Source of the DNA: an uncultured Pseudomonas sp.
GTDB taxonomy: Bacteria > Pseudomonadota > Gammaproteobacteria > Pseudomonadales > Pseudomonadaceae
Assembly: GCF_943846705.1 (NCBI RefSeq)
Contig: NZ_OX044366.1
Location: 3,844,001-3,908,000, forward strand
Reading direction: 5' to 3'
Length of the DNA stretch: 64,000 nucleotides
In this document: piece by piece, positions 25,708 to 33,818 of the stretch
How the letters are laid out: each line of letters starts with the position of its first letter
Position numbering within the stretch: position 1 is the first letter of the stretch
Position numbers and translations under genes: made by a program
Notes under the pieces: model-generated
Told to the model about the DNA's origin: nothing
The model's input: the letters and a program-made list of their open reading frames with translations, nothing else
Databases searched by the model: none

Positions 25708-26382
25708 GGGCGTACTCCGTCAGATATGAGTTATCCGGGCATGCGCCCAAATAGAACCCGGCAATTAATTCGCTCGTAGCTCGCTCACCAGCCCGGACGC
25801 AGAGCGTTGGGCGCTTGGCACGCGTGCCGAGCCGAGTACGAGATGGGCTTGTGGCCGACGGCAGCACTAATCGCTGCCACCGGCCAAGGTCGAACAGTCG
25901 TCCTGCCGGTAAATTCAGACTGTTTTACGCGTTCATCCGCCATCCCCCGACGACTCTATGGGTTCATAGAGCCCCACTCCTCGTCTGAATGGACGATAAG
26001 TCCGCCCCATGCCAGCTGAAATAAATCACAGCGCCAGAGTGCGGCCCGCAGCACGTAGCCAACGAGCTGCGCTGCATTCTGCCGACTTTCGCGCGCACCC
26101 CAGCACCAGCGCTAGCGCGGCCATCAGCACGGTTGGAAATGTGTGTGTGCAAGGAGGGATGCTACCCGGGGACAGGTGGGCTTTAGCAAAGACCAAGGCG
26201 TCACTCGATATGCCCAGGCGGCACCGCAGCGGCCAGTGCGCTAGCGCAGAACAGCGTCTGTAAGCGCAAGCCAGTGCAACCAAGCAAGACCTTGGTACTA
26301 GTCCACTTTGACGAGGCAAGCACTTTTGCCAACGCATAGCCTCTGCATACAAATAGCGAGACAACCGTCCAGAGAGGCGATC
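25708..26382. other. Long intergenic region with a regulatory element
   Basis: 675 bp with no convincing gene. It contains copy 5 of the island element (25983-25997), a perfect hairpin CTCTATG-GGTT-CATAGAG at 25954-25971 just beside it, and a degenerate copy in which TCGTCC (25899) and ATTCAGAC (25913) are separated by nine bases. The element probably belongs to the promoter of the flavoprotein gene on the left or of the small gene on the right. Short frames on both strands lack family features. Confidence 0.6.
25983..25997 (+). promoter_or_regulatory. Island-wide regulatory element, copy 5
   Basis: GTCTGAATGGACGAT is identical over 15 bases to copy 3 at 12729-12743. It is 281 bp from the flavoprotein start at 25707 and 385 bp from the small gene at 26383, farther than the other copies, and its orientation points to the right. 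Confidence 0.6.
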
Positions 26383-26547
26383 ATGACAACAAGAAAAGTG
26401 CTATTGCTCACCCTGTCCAGCTGCATTATGGCGGCAGGTTACGCAACCCTATTGATCAAAGTGCCCACCCTTCCCCCGGCCAATTACAATCAGTGCTCCG
26501 AACACATGACCGTTTGCCCGACGCTCACCGGTAGGCTCTGGCCGTAG
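26383..26547 (+). CDS. Small putative membrane protein (54 aa)
   Basis: A 54-codon frame beginning MTTRKVLLLTLSSC, preceded by GAGAGG eight bases upstream. Residues 6-25 form one hydrophobic segment; an LSSC motif at residues 11-14 could be read as a lipobox, but the hydrophobic stretch continues after the Cys, so a single membrane anchor is more likely. The C-terminal 29 residues contain two Cys and several Pro. I do not recognise it. It lies alone between the catabolic island and the TauD operon, and may be a spurious frame. Confidence 0.4.
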   Translation: MTTRKVLLLTLSSCIMAAGYATLLIKVPTLPPANYNQCSEHMTVCPTLTGRLWP

Positions 26548-26865
26548 GCAAACACAGCCCAGCGCGGATGACAGCCAAAGCGCCCGCAACAGCAGGCTTG
26601 AGCCGGCGCTAGTTATCGGATCCAGGCGGATGGATGGTACGCAAGCACGCCCAGAGAAAGCCTCTCTGGCGCGCGCCAGGCCGGCCTCAAATAGCTAAAG
26701 GCCAATACCTTGCGGCAGTAGAAAAGATTGTTGGCGTACGCCAAGAGCTGAGCATGCCCAGCTCTTGGCCAACTCTTTATGGGGAGCAGCCAGGCCGGCT
26801 CAGCCCCCCCTGTCAAAGCGCTCGGTGACCAAGACAGCAATCAGCAGAAACGCAGGTCAGCAGCC
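26548..26865. other. Intergenic region with two nested palindromes
   Basis: 318 bp without a gene. It holds the perfect palindrome TTGGCGTACGCCAA (26731-26744) overlapping a perfect 10-bp hairpin CCAAGAGCTG/CAGCTCTTGG (26741-26768, eight-base loop). The hairpin may help end transcription of the 2-hydroxyacid dehydrogenase operon from the right, but there is no T-run. Confidence 0.55.
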
Positions 26866-27798
26866 CTAACTGACTGGCGTCAGTACCGGTTTGCCTGAGA
26901 AGTGAGTCGCTAAATTATCGAATGTCAGGTCCAGCATCGCCTGCACGGTCGCACCTGTAGTGCTCGCCATGTGCGGTGTTAGCACCACGTTGTCGAGTTG
27001 CAGCAGAGCTTCAGGAACATGCGGTTCATGGCTAAACACATCGAGCCCGGCACTGAGAATCTTGCGCTCGCGCAGAGCCTCTATCAGGGCATCTTCGTCG
27101 ACGATGGAGCCGCGCGCGATATTGACCAAGACGCCGGCAGGACCCAGCGCCTTCAGCACGGCAGCGTCGACCAGGGCGTGGGTGGCCGAGCCACCACTCG
27201 CGCAAACCACCAGATAATCAACACTGGCAGCCAACGCCTGTACATCGCTGCACCAGCGATAGGCAACATCGGTTTTTTGCGTGCGGCCGGTGTACGCAAC
27301 ACTCATTCCAAACGCCTCGGCGCGTAAGGCCACGGCCCTGCCAATACGGCCTAGACCGATGATGCCCATTCGCCCGCCAAACACGCGCGCAGTCATTGGA
27401 TGACGACCGGTTTTCCACCCACCACTGCGAATAAAGCGGTCAGCGCTGAGCACTTGGCGTGCAGCACACAGCAACAGTGCCATGGCGAATTCCGCGATGT
27501 CTTCGGTGGATAGACCAGGGGTATGGGTGACACAGACGTGGTGATCGCGCGCCGCCTCAAGGTCGATGCCATCGTAGCCGACACCCAGCACCGAAATTAT
27601 TTCAAGTGCAGGCAGCCGAGCGATCTGATCGCGCGTCACTGTCGACTCGCCGGTTGCCACAATGCCACGCACGGTTGGGGCCAGAGCGATGGCTTGTGTT
27701 TCGTCGAGTTGCGACTGCAGGTAGCAGTCAAAATGCTCGTGCAAGCGTTCCATCAAGCTAGGGGGCAATGCTGATAGCAGTAATAGAGTTGGCTTCAT
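26866..27798 (-). CDS. D-2-hydroxyacid dehydrogenase (GhrB/hydroxypyruvate-reductase type)
   Basis: A 310-residue NAD(P)-dependent 2-hydroxyacid dehydrogenase. The Rossmann loop IIGLGRIGRAVALRAEAFG lies near residue 149, followed by GRTQK where an Arg at the end of beta-2 favours NADPH. Catalytic Arg (SGGSATHALV and ARGSIVDED regions), Glu and His (TPHMAS) are present. It probably reduces glyoxylate, hydroxypyruvate or a related 2-oxoacid. Start at 27798 agrees with family N-termini. Last gene of the operon with the aldolase (80-bp gap) and TauD-type dioxygenase. It could remove an aldolase-derived 2-oxoacid; this is inference. Confidence 0.9.
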   Translation of the reverse strand: MKPTLLLLSALPPSLMERLHEHFDCYLQSQLDETQAIALAPTVRGIVATGESTVTRDQIARLPALEIISVLGVGYDGIDLEAARDHHVCVTHTPGLSTEDIAEFAMALLLCAARQVLSADRFIRSGGWKTGRHPMTARVFGGRMGIIGLGRIGRAVALRAEAFGMSVAYTGRTQKTDVAYRWCSDVQALAASVDYLVVCASGGSATHALVDAAVLKALGPAGVLVNIARGSIVDEDALIEALRERKILSAGLDVFSHEPHVPEALLQLDNVVLTPHMASTTGATVQAMLDLTFDNLATHFSGKPVLTPVS

Positions 27799-27833
27799 TG
27801 CGCACTCAGCTCCAAGCAGAGTCAGAAGTACCG

Positions 27834-27866
27834 GCGGCACGGCAGCTTGCCATGCCGCCGTGCCGC
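27834..27866. other. Intercistronic hairpin
   Basis: GCGGCACGGC and its complement GCCGTGCCGC form a 10-bp perfect stem with a 13-base loop between the aldolase and dehydrogenase genes. It has no T-run; it may stabilise or partly attenuate the transcript. Confidence 0.5.
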
Positions 27867-27878
27867 GGTAATAAGGGC

Positions 27879-28649
27879 TTACTCAAGCACGCTGGGGTCG
27901 CGGCGGATTTCCTCGCGGGCCATGGCTTCCCACAAGAACGGGAAGCCATTCGCATCGGTGCGCTTGCCGGTTGCGACCACAACGTGGTCGGGCAATGGCG
28001 AGCCTCCGCCGAGCGCCTCGACATGCCAGGCCAGGCGGCTGCGCCACTCCAGGGTGATCGCACGCAAATGCGCCTGGCGAATGCCGTTGCCCACCACCAC
28101 CACGCCATGGTTGGCGAGCATCGCCCACTTATTCGTACCCAGTGCGTCCACCACGGCACGGCCCAACTCGGTGTCTTCAACCGTGCCGCGATACTCGTCA
28201 TAGAGCACCGGGTCGGTGTCAACCAAGGCGGACGTTTGGTCGTAGATCGGTGGGGTACGCCCGGCCGCCGACCACACCGATCCCCACTGTGGATGGTTGT
28301 GGATCACTACGTGGACATCATCACGGGCGGCGTGTAGATCTATATGCAAGTTGATGGCCGGGGTGATGTTCCATTCACCCTCAATCACCTTGCCCTCCTT
28401 ATCGAGGCGCACGATATCCGAGGCAGTCACCTCGCCCCAGGTCAGCTCCCAGGGGTTGGCCAAATAAGTGCCGTCGTCCTGGCGCACAGTGATGTGACCG
28501 GCGATGTGGTCGTTATAACCCTCGCGAAACAACACCCGGCACAGCAGTGCCACGGTCTGCTGTGGTGTCAACTCAGGCAGCAGCGCGTGACGACCCGGCT
28601 TGGGCGTGTATTTAGCCAGCAGGTCTTGGTTCAGCTTATCTTGCAACAT
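27879..28649 (-). CDS. Class II aldolase/adducin family protein
   Basis: A 256-residue class II aldolase/adducin-domain protein. Zinc ligands appear in NLHIDLHAARDDVHVVIHNHPQWG (two His in HNH) and later in ANHGVVVVG; a Glu follows in the TLEW region. Family members cleave sugar phosphates (fuculose-, ribulose-phosphate) or decarboxylate/cleave hydroxyacids. The start at 28649 fits the AGGAAT-like site and family length. It lies 52 bp after the dioxygenase gene. With a dioxygenase and a 2-hydroxyacid dehydrogenase in the same unit, an aldol cleavage giving a 2-oxoacid is plausible, but the substrate is not visible. Confidence 0.88.
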   Translation of the reverse strand: MLQDKLNQDLLAKYTPKPGRHALLPELTPQQTVALLCRVLFREGYNDHIAGHITVRQDDGTYLANPWELTWGEVTASDIVRLDKEGKVIEGEWNITPAINLHIDLHAARDDVHVVIHNHPQWGSVWSAAGRTPPIYDQTSALVDTDPVLYDEYRGTVEDTELGRAVVDALGTNKWAMLANHGVVVVGNGIRQAHLRAITLEWRSRLAWHVEALGGGSPLPDHVVVATGKRTDANGFPFLWEAMAREEIRRDPSVLE

Positions 28650-28701
28650 AGATATTCCTCTTGAGCCACCCACGAATACGGGTGATCAACCAATCAATGA
28701 A

Positions 28702-29541
28702 TTACGCGTGGAAAGCCCCGCGAGCGAATACCGAAGCGCGCTGCATGCGGCGCTGGTGCGGCTTGTAGTCGAGGATGGCATTGTGCAACACGCTACGGTT
28801 ATCCCAGATCACCATGTCACCGACAGTCCAGCGGTGGCGGAAGCCAAAATGCACCTGCTGGCAATGGCCGTGCAGGTAGGCGAGGATCGCATCGCTTTCT
28901 GGGATGGCCAGGCCGTCGATATGGGTGGTGTAGGTCGGGCTCAAATACAGTGCCTTGCGACCTGAAACCGGGTGCTTAATCACCAGCGGATGCAAGTGCC
29001 GACGGTTCATATTGATCACTTCGAGATAACGCTCGTGAGTGACCACATTCTGGCGTAGGGCGGCGGTCATCGGCCCGTTCATATCGTGCCAAGCACTCAG
29101 GCCGTCGAGGTATTGCTTCATGCGCTCGGACAGTGCGTCATACGCCGTGGTCATGCTGATCCAGCAGGTGTCGCCACCAACCGGCGGCAAGATTTGCGCG
29201 TGGGTCATGGTGACGATTGGCGGGCTGGCCAGAAAACTCTCGTCGTGGTGCCACATATCGGCACGATCACCCAGCTTGGAGTCGATGACGGTTATCTGCT
29301 CAAAGCCTTTGCCCAAGTTGGGGTAAAAGGTATGAACTTCAGGCTCACCAAAATGCTGAGCAATCGCCAGGTGTTGCTCTGGTTGCAGGTCAGGAACGTG
29401 CAGCACCAGGGCTTCATGCTTAACCAGTGCAGCCTCAATCGCGGCCAGCGTTTCTGGTAAATGGATTGAATTCGGATCCAGATCAAGCACTTCGGCGCCG
29501 ATGCTGGTACCAAGAGGGTGGACAGTGAAAGATGACGACAT
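28702..29541 (-). CDS. TauD/TfdA-family 2-oxoglutarate-dependent dioxygenase
   Basis: A 279-residue Fe(II)/2-oxoglutarate dioxygenase. The facial triad is visible: HxD in MWHHDESF near residue 96-98 and the distal His in IWDNRSVLHNAI near 255, with the 2-oxoglutarate-binding Arg in QRRMQRAS. Family length is 270-300 residues. Members hydroxylate sulfonates, phenoxyacetates, chiral ethers or other small acids, often releasing an aldehyde. GGAG lies seven bases before the ATG at 29541. It is the first gene of the operon and faces a TetR gene across a 210-bp region with a candidate operator. The substrate is unknown. Confidence 0.9.
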   Translation of the reverse strand: MSSSFTVHPLGTSIGAEVLDLDPNSIHLPETLAAIEAALVKHEALVLHVPDLQPEQHLAIAQHFGEPEVHTFYPNLGKGFEQITVIDSKLGDRADMWHHDESFLASPPIVTMTHAQILPPVGGDTCWISMTTAYDALSERMKQYLDGLSAWHDMNGPMTAALRQNVVTHERYLEVINMNRRHLHPLVIKHPVSGRKALYLSPTYTTHIDGLAIPESDAILAYLHGHCQQVHFGFRHRWTVGDMVIWDNRSVLHNAILDYKPHQRRMQRASVFARGAFHA

Positions 29542-29611
29542 GAGCAATCTCCCTTTTGGGTAGAAAAGTTGTTCTTGTTATGGCGCAATTACTGCGCGCT
29601 TAGTGGTCGCC

Positions 29612-29629
29612 TGATCGACAGACCGATCA
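29612..29629. promoter_or_regulatory. Candidate TetR operator
   Basis: TGATCG-ACAGAC-CGATCA is a perfect interrupted palindrome of 6+6+6 bases in the divergent region between the TauD operon and the tetR gene; a further CTGTCG follows and pairs with the inner CGACAG. Its size and site fit autoregulated TetR control. Confidence 0.55.
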
Positions 29630-29751
29630 TACTGTCGTCGCTGGTACTGTTACACTCGCATTAACACCGCCATTTAAAAGCGCATAAGTTATTGATTAAT
29701 AAAACAAATATTCGACATTTTGCACGGCAATAGATTAACCCTCGGATTCCC

Positions 29752-30432
29752 ATGAGCAAAAAAGACAGTGAGCCCGCCGCCGACACCTGGCCACCACCTG
29801 AGCAACTTCCCGCGTTGCGCAAGCGGCCGACTCAATCACGCTCCCGCGCGCTGGTCGACGCCGTAGAACAGGCATGCCTGCGCATTCTGGATGAAGGTGG
29901 CGAGGAGACCCTGACTATCGCCCGCATCGCCGAAGTATCAGGCGTTGCGGTCGGTTCGATATACCAATACTTCCCCAATAAAGACGCCATCGTCACCTTG
30001 CTCTACGAGCGTGTTCTCGATCAGGAGTCCGAGCAGCTATTGAAGATGCGTGAGCGTTTGATTGGCGTGCCGTTGGAGTCGGCATTGCGGGATATTTTTG
30101 CCAATATCATTCGCGTCGAGACGCGGCTGTTCAACCTGAACAAAGCCTTTCACTTGCGCTACCACTCCGCTCTTCATCTGGGGATGTGGCGTGGGCCTTA
30201 TCGCACGGCAAGTGAGTTCATTGAAGCGACCTGGCTGCCGTTCCTGCGAATGTATGAACATGAGATCACCACGCAAGACCCCGCCATGGCGGCGTATTTG
30301 CTAGGCCAGGGCTTGCGCAGTGTGATCCGCTCGGTACTGGAAGACATTCCCGCGCACCTGGAAAACCCGGCACTACTCGACCACCTCGTTGCCATGGCTA
30401 TCGGCTGCCTGCGGCCACCCGCATCCGACTGA
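29752..30432 (+). CDS. TetR/AcrR family transcriptional regulator
   Basis: A 226-residue TetR-type regulator. The N-terminal DNA-binding domain begins after a 30-residue polar tail: RSRALVDAVEQACLRILDEGG, then helix-turn-helix TIARIAEVSGVAVGSIYQYFPNKDAIV near residue 54-80. The C-terminal ligand-binding part is helical and divergent, giving no ligand clue. It is transcribed away from the TauD operon and very likely represses it and itself through the palindrome at 29612. It is the only regulator gene adjoining the catabolic island, but its own promoter lacks the ATGGACGAT element, so it is not obviously the island's controller. Confidence 0.92.
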   Translation: MSKKDSEPAADTWPPPEQLPALRKRPTQSRSRALVDAVEQACLRILDEGGEETLTIARIAEVSGVAVGSIYQYFPNKDAIVTLLYERVLDQESEQLLKMRERLIGVPLESALRDIFANIIRVETRLFNLNKAFHLRYHSALHLGMWRGPYRTASEFIEATWLPFLRMYEHEITTQDPAMAAYLLGQGLRSVIRSVLEDIPAHLENPALLDHLVAMAIGCLRPPASD

Positions 30433-30840
30433 CGGGCGGCCCATACCGCAACGGACTTTCGTCAATATTCCTCACGCCGTATTTACCCTAGGTTCCGTTA
30501 TCAGCCGCCCTGCTCGCTTATCTGACTTGGCTTTGCCGCCAGACAGCACCGACTGCGGGATCGAGTCACTGGACAATGACTGCCTTAATGGTTCGCTGGG
30601 TTAATGCCTGCTTGCTACAACCAAGCGTTTAGGGTCGTTTCCGGTCCTTCGCGACCGGCCACTGTCGACCCAAAGCGGACTCTCAGATATGACTATGAAA
30701 CTGGGGGCGATTCAGGGTAAGGATAAGGGCCTGGAAGCCGTGGGGAGGAACGCAATTAATTGTGCGTTTCCGCTCTTTTGCGCTGGACCAGGCAGACGCT
30801 GCGGTTGCAGCTTAAGCGGACTAGAAGCAGGTTGATCTGA
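30433..30840. other. Intergenic region containing one copy of a repeat
   Basis: 408 bp with no convincing gene. The notable content is the repeat copy at 30636-30688, which resembles the sequence interrupted by the IS element 1.1 kb to the right. Confidence 0.6.
30636..30688 (-). repeat. Intergenic repeat, copy A
   Basis: Read on the minus strand it contains ATCTGA, CCGCTT, then CGGTCGCGAA and GGAAACG in this order. The same blocks in the same order are found around the IS insertion (31775-31796 joined to 33453-33496). Spacing differs by several bases in the middle. Confidence 0.55.
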
Positions 30841-31581
30841 ATGGCTATTAAGATTCTGATTTACTTTGGACTTGCATTGCTCAGTGGCAGCGTATGGGCT
30901 AAGGAGATTGGGGTCTACGCTCCGGAGGAAGCACCTTACCAGTACCTTGATAGTAGCTCGGGGCAAGCTGCTGGCTTTGCTGTCGAGGTCGTACAACTGG
31001 TGCTCAACGAGGCGGGCAGCGAGGCGCCGATCAAGCTGCGACCCTGGCCAAGAATTGAATGCTGTGTGCTGGAGCAGCCCAATAACCTGATCTTTCTCGT
31101 CTACCGCAATCAAGGAACTGAACTGGACTACCGTTGGGTCGGGTCTTTGGTGCCCTTTAAGATAGTCGTCTATCGACTCAAGTCGCGCCAGGATGTGCAG
31201 GCGAGCAGTGTCAGCGAGTTGGACGAGTATCGAATCGGCGTTGCTGCGCAAGGCAGCCGGTTTCATTATCTGAGTAAACAGGGTTTGGCCGCCAATCTGG
31301 ATATTGCCAGCAATGATGAATCCAATATTCGCAAATTTTTCCACGGCCGGTTTGACCTTCTGCCCGAAGATCCCACCATGCTGCTCTACTCGACCCAGCG
31401 CTTCGGCTTGGATTTCAGTCAAGTTGAGAGGCTTTTTGAGCTCACCGAGTTGGCTGGCGAAGGCTATCTGGCCTTTACTCTGGGGACTGAGGATGCACTG
31501 GTAAGTCAGTTCACGCGTGCGCTGGAAAAGGTCAAATCAGGGTCGGCTTACCGGGATTTGTTACTGAAGTATGGGTTGTAA
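30841..31581 (+). CDS. Periplasmic solute-binding protein, family 3 type
   Basis: A 246-residue exported protein. Residues 1-20 are a signal peptide (SGSVWA before KEIGVY). The mature chain begins with a family-3 binding-protein pattern: EIGVYAPEEAPYQYLDSSSGQAAGFAVEVVQLVL, and ends with VSQFTRALEKVKSGSAYRDLLLKYGL. There is no permease or ATPase gene nearby, so it may be an orphan receptor rather than a transporter subunit. Many pseudomonad proteins of this size act alone, with unknown ligands. Codon use is less GC-rich than the catabolic island, in line with the mobile surroundings. The ribosome binding site is weak. Confidence 0.85.
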   Translation: MAIKILIYFGLALLSGSVWAKEIGVYAPEEAPYQYLDSSSGQAAGFAVEVVQLVLNEAGSEAPIKLRPWPRIECCVLEQPNNLIFLVYRNQGTELDYRWVGSLVPFKIVVYRLKSRQDVQASSVSELDEYRIGVAAQGSRFHYLSKQGLAANLDIASNDESNIRKFFHGRFDLLPEDPTMLLYSTQRFGLDFSQVERLFELTELAGEGYLAFTLGTEDALVSQFTRALEKVKSGSAYRDLLLKYGL

Positions 31582-31796
31582 GCGTTGGTGACGGCATGGC
31601 AGCGAAAAATCAAAGTGGGCAGAGTGAACAAATTTTGATGAGCCAAGCAGGTATTTGAACTCCAGCGCGACCAGCGATTAAAAATAATTCACTTCCCCCC
31701 TTATAACCACGATAGAGCAGGATTTTTATCCTGACAGATAGGTGCGACAGACAGGTGATTTGCATCAATATGGGATCTGACTGACCGCTTCTGGCC

Positions 31797-33452
31797 CAGA
31801 GTGTGTAAAAACGGCCCGGTAAACCCTTGCTATGATTTCGGAGAATCTCATTGCAAGGGAAACCCATGAAACGGTTTATCCAGGGTGAACACCGAGGTCA
31901 AAGCACCTTACTTCCCGAGAGCCTCGACGACTACGTCAGCGATACCAATCCGGTTCGGGTAGTCGACGTTTTTGTCGATGAACTCGACCAGGTCAAGCTA
32001 GGTTTTGATGGTGTCATTCCAGCCGAAACCGGCAGACCCGCTTACCACCCTGCGATCCTGCTGAAGATCTACATCTACGGTTACCTAAACCGCATTCAAT
32101 CGAGCCGACGCCTTGAGCGAGAAGCCCAGCGCAACGTCGAACTCATGTGGCTAACCGGGTGTTTGATGCCCGATTTCAAGACCATCGCCAACTTCCGAAA
32201 AGACAACAGCAAGGCCATTCGCGGCGTCTGTCGCCAGTTCGTTTTGCTCTGCCAGCAGTTGGGGTTGTTTGGCGAAAATCTAGTTGCCATCGACGGCAGC
32301 AAATTCAAGGCAGTGAACAACCGTGACCGCAATTTCACCAGCGCCAAACTGAAGCGGCGCATGGAAGAAATCGAGGCGAGCATCAGCCGCTATTTGGCCG
32401 CGCTCGATGCGGCTGATCGGCAGATTCCTAGCGCCTCTGCGCCTGACACTGCGAGCCTGGAAGAGAAAATAACCAAGCTCAAAGCGCAGATGAAAGAGCT
32501 TCAGGGGATCGAAACTCAGCTCAACGAGTCGCCAGATAATCAGGTTTCGCTGACCGACCCGGATGCCCGCTCGATGATAACGCGCGGCAGCGGTATCGTC
32601 GGCTACAACGTGCAGACGGCAGTCGATACGCAGCACCATTTGATCGTTGCTCACGAGGTAACTAATAGAGGCTCCGACCGTGACCAACTCAGTTCAATGG
32701 CGAAGCAAGCTCGTGAAGCCATCGGCGCAGAAACGCTGTCCGTGGTAGCTGACCGAGGCTACTTTAAAGGTGAAGAAATCCTGGCCTGCCATGACGCAAA
32801 CATCACCGCCTATGTGCCAAAGCCGATGACCTCCAGCGCTAAGGCAGAAGGACGATTCAACAAAGATGCCTTCGTTTATGACGCGCCGAAAAACGAATAC
32901 ACCTGCCCGGCGGGAGAGGCACTGATCTGGCGATTCTCCAGCGTTGAGAAAGGCATGAATATGCACTGTTACTGGAGTTCTAAGTGCCAGAGTTGCGCGC
33001 TGAAAACCCAGTGCACGCCAAGCACAAATCGTCGAGTAAGGCGCTGGGAGCATGAAGCGGTGCTGGAGGAAATGCAGCGTCGTTTGAACCAAGCGCCAGA
33101 GATGATGCGGGTTCAAAAACGGACTGTTGAGCATCCCTTCGGGACGCTCAAACAATGGATGGGCGCAACGCACTTCCTGACCCGAAAGCTGAACGGGGTG
33201 AGTGCAGAGATGAGCTTGAATGTGCTCGCTTATAACTTGAAGCGGGTGATGAAAATCATCGGTACCGAGGGCTTGCTGAGGGCGATGACGGCGTAAAAGC
33301 CGCGGCTTTTGCTGCCCTAGGAGGTGCCAAAGCGTTTCATAAGCACTTTGCCGCGTTACCGGCGATGATCGTGGCAAATGCTCGGGAAATCGCCACGTCC
33401 AAGAGTACTGGGCCGAGGCACACAAGATACAACAACGTTTTTACACACTTTT
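31797..33452 (+). mobile_element. IS1182-family-like insertion sequence, complete
   Basis: About 1656 bp. The ends carry inverted repeats: AGTGTGTAAAAACG at 31800-31813 and its complement at 33436-33449. GGCC stands directly outside both ends (31793-31796 and 33453-33456); because GGCC is itself palindromic it can be a 4-bp target duplication or the last bases of the repeat. The single transposase gene is intact, so the copy may be active. Confidence 0.85.
31866..33296 (+). CDS. IS1182-family-like transposase
   Basis: A 476-residue DDE transposase. The N-terminal domain KRFIQGEHRGQSTLLPESLDDYV and the PAYHPAILLKIYIYGYLN segment are characteristic of IS1182 (IS5-superfamily-like) transposases. 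The first Asp is in VAIDGSKFKAVN (Asp143), the second in SVVADRGYF and the Glu in KRTVEHPFGTLKQW. A Cys-rich insertion (CHYWSSKCQSCALKTQC-like, near residue 365-378) is typical of the family. ATG at 31866 has AAGGGA upstream; an in-frame alternative lies 15 bases earlier. No frameshift or stop is seen. Confidence 0.93.
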   Translation: MKRFIQGEHRGQSTLLPESLDDYVSDTNPVRVVDVFVDELDQVKLGFDGVIPAETGRPAYHPAILLKIYIYGYLNRIQSSRRLEREAQRNVELMWLTGCLMPDFKTIANFRKDNSKAIRGVCRQFVLLCQQLGLFGENLVAIDGSKFKAVNNRDRNFTSAKLKRRMEEIEASISRYLAALDAADRQIPSASAPDTASLEEKITKLKAQMKELQGIETQLNESPDNQVSLTDPDARSMITRGSGIVGYNVQTAVDTQHHLIVAHEVTNRGSDRDQLSSMAKQAREAIGAETLSVVADRGYFKGEEILACHDANITAYVPKPMTSSAKAEGRFNKDAFVYDAPKNEYTCPAGEALIWRFSSVEKGMNMHCYWSSKCQSCALKTQCTPSTNRRVRRWEHEAVLEEMQRRLNQAPEMMRVQKRTVEHPFGTLKQWMGATHFLTRKLNGVSAEMSLNVLAYNLKRVMKIIGTEGLLRAMTA

Positions 33453-33818
33453 GGCCGTTATTGCCCATTGCAGTCGGTCGCGAAAAGCTGGAAACGTATT
33501 GGTGTTGGGTCTTGCGGGTAACAGGTCATTACTCGCTTCGTTATTGACTTCGCGCAGGTGAGTGATGGCGCACGGGCAGTAGCGGTAAAACCTTGATGCT
33601 CGCCCTAGAACTGGTCCAAACGGATGATGCGTAATGGTTTAGTGCGAACAAAACTAAGTCATTGCTCAGGCTGTGCATGGATTTTGAGCGATGGCTGATA
33701 AGCCGCAAAGCTGATATTTGCCGCAATAGGTGTTGTGGGTATTACGGCGATAAGCGTGTTGATTGGCGAGCCACCATGCCCCCACCTTTCCGACTAAGAA
33801 TAAAAAAGGATTCATCAA
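33297..33818. other. IS end and amidase upstream region
   Basis: The first part (to 33452) is the 3' non-coding end of the IS, including the small palindrome AAAAGCCGCGGCTTTT at 33295-33310. From 33497 to 33818 no gene is supported; the AT-richer stretch before 33819 presumably carries the amidase promoter, without a clear consensus. Confidence 0.55.

Larger units (their letters stand above)
31775..33496 (+). repeat. Intergenic repeat, copy B, split by the IS
   Basis: The two halves, 31775-31796 and 33453-33496, read through to ATCTGACTGACCGCTTCTGG and then GTCGGTCGCGAA and GGAAACG, matching the order of blocks in copy A. The IS occupies the interval between them. Confidence 0.5.

Noticed and set aside
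26026..26364. 112-codon minus-strand frame upstream of the small membrane gene
   Set aside because: Cys/Arg/Ala-rich product without domain pattern; overlaps non-coding signals.
29752..30432. TetR protein as the controller of the whole catabolic island
   Set aside because: Its own divergent promoter lacks ATGGACGAT and has a different palindrome; it more probably controls only the TauD operon.
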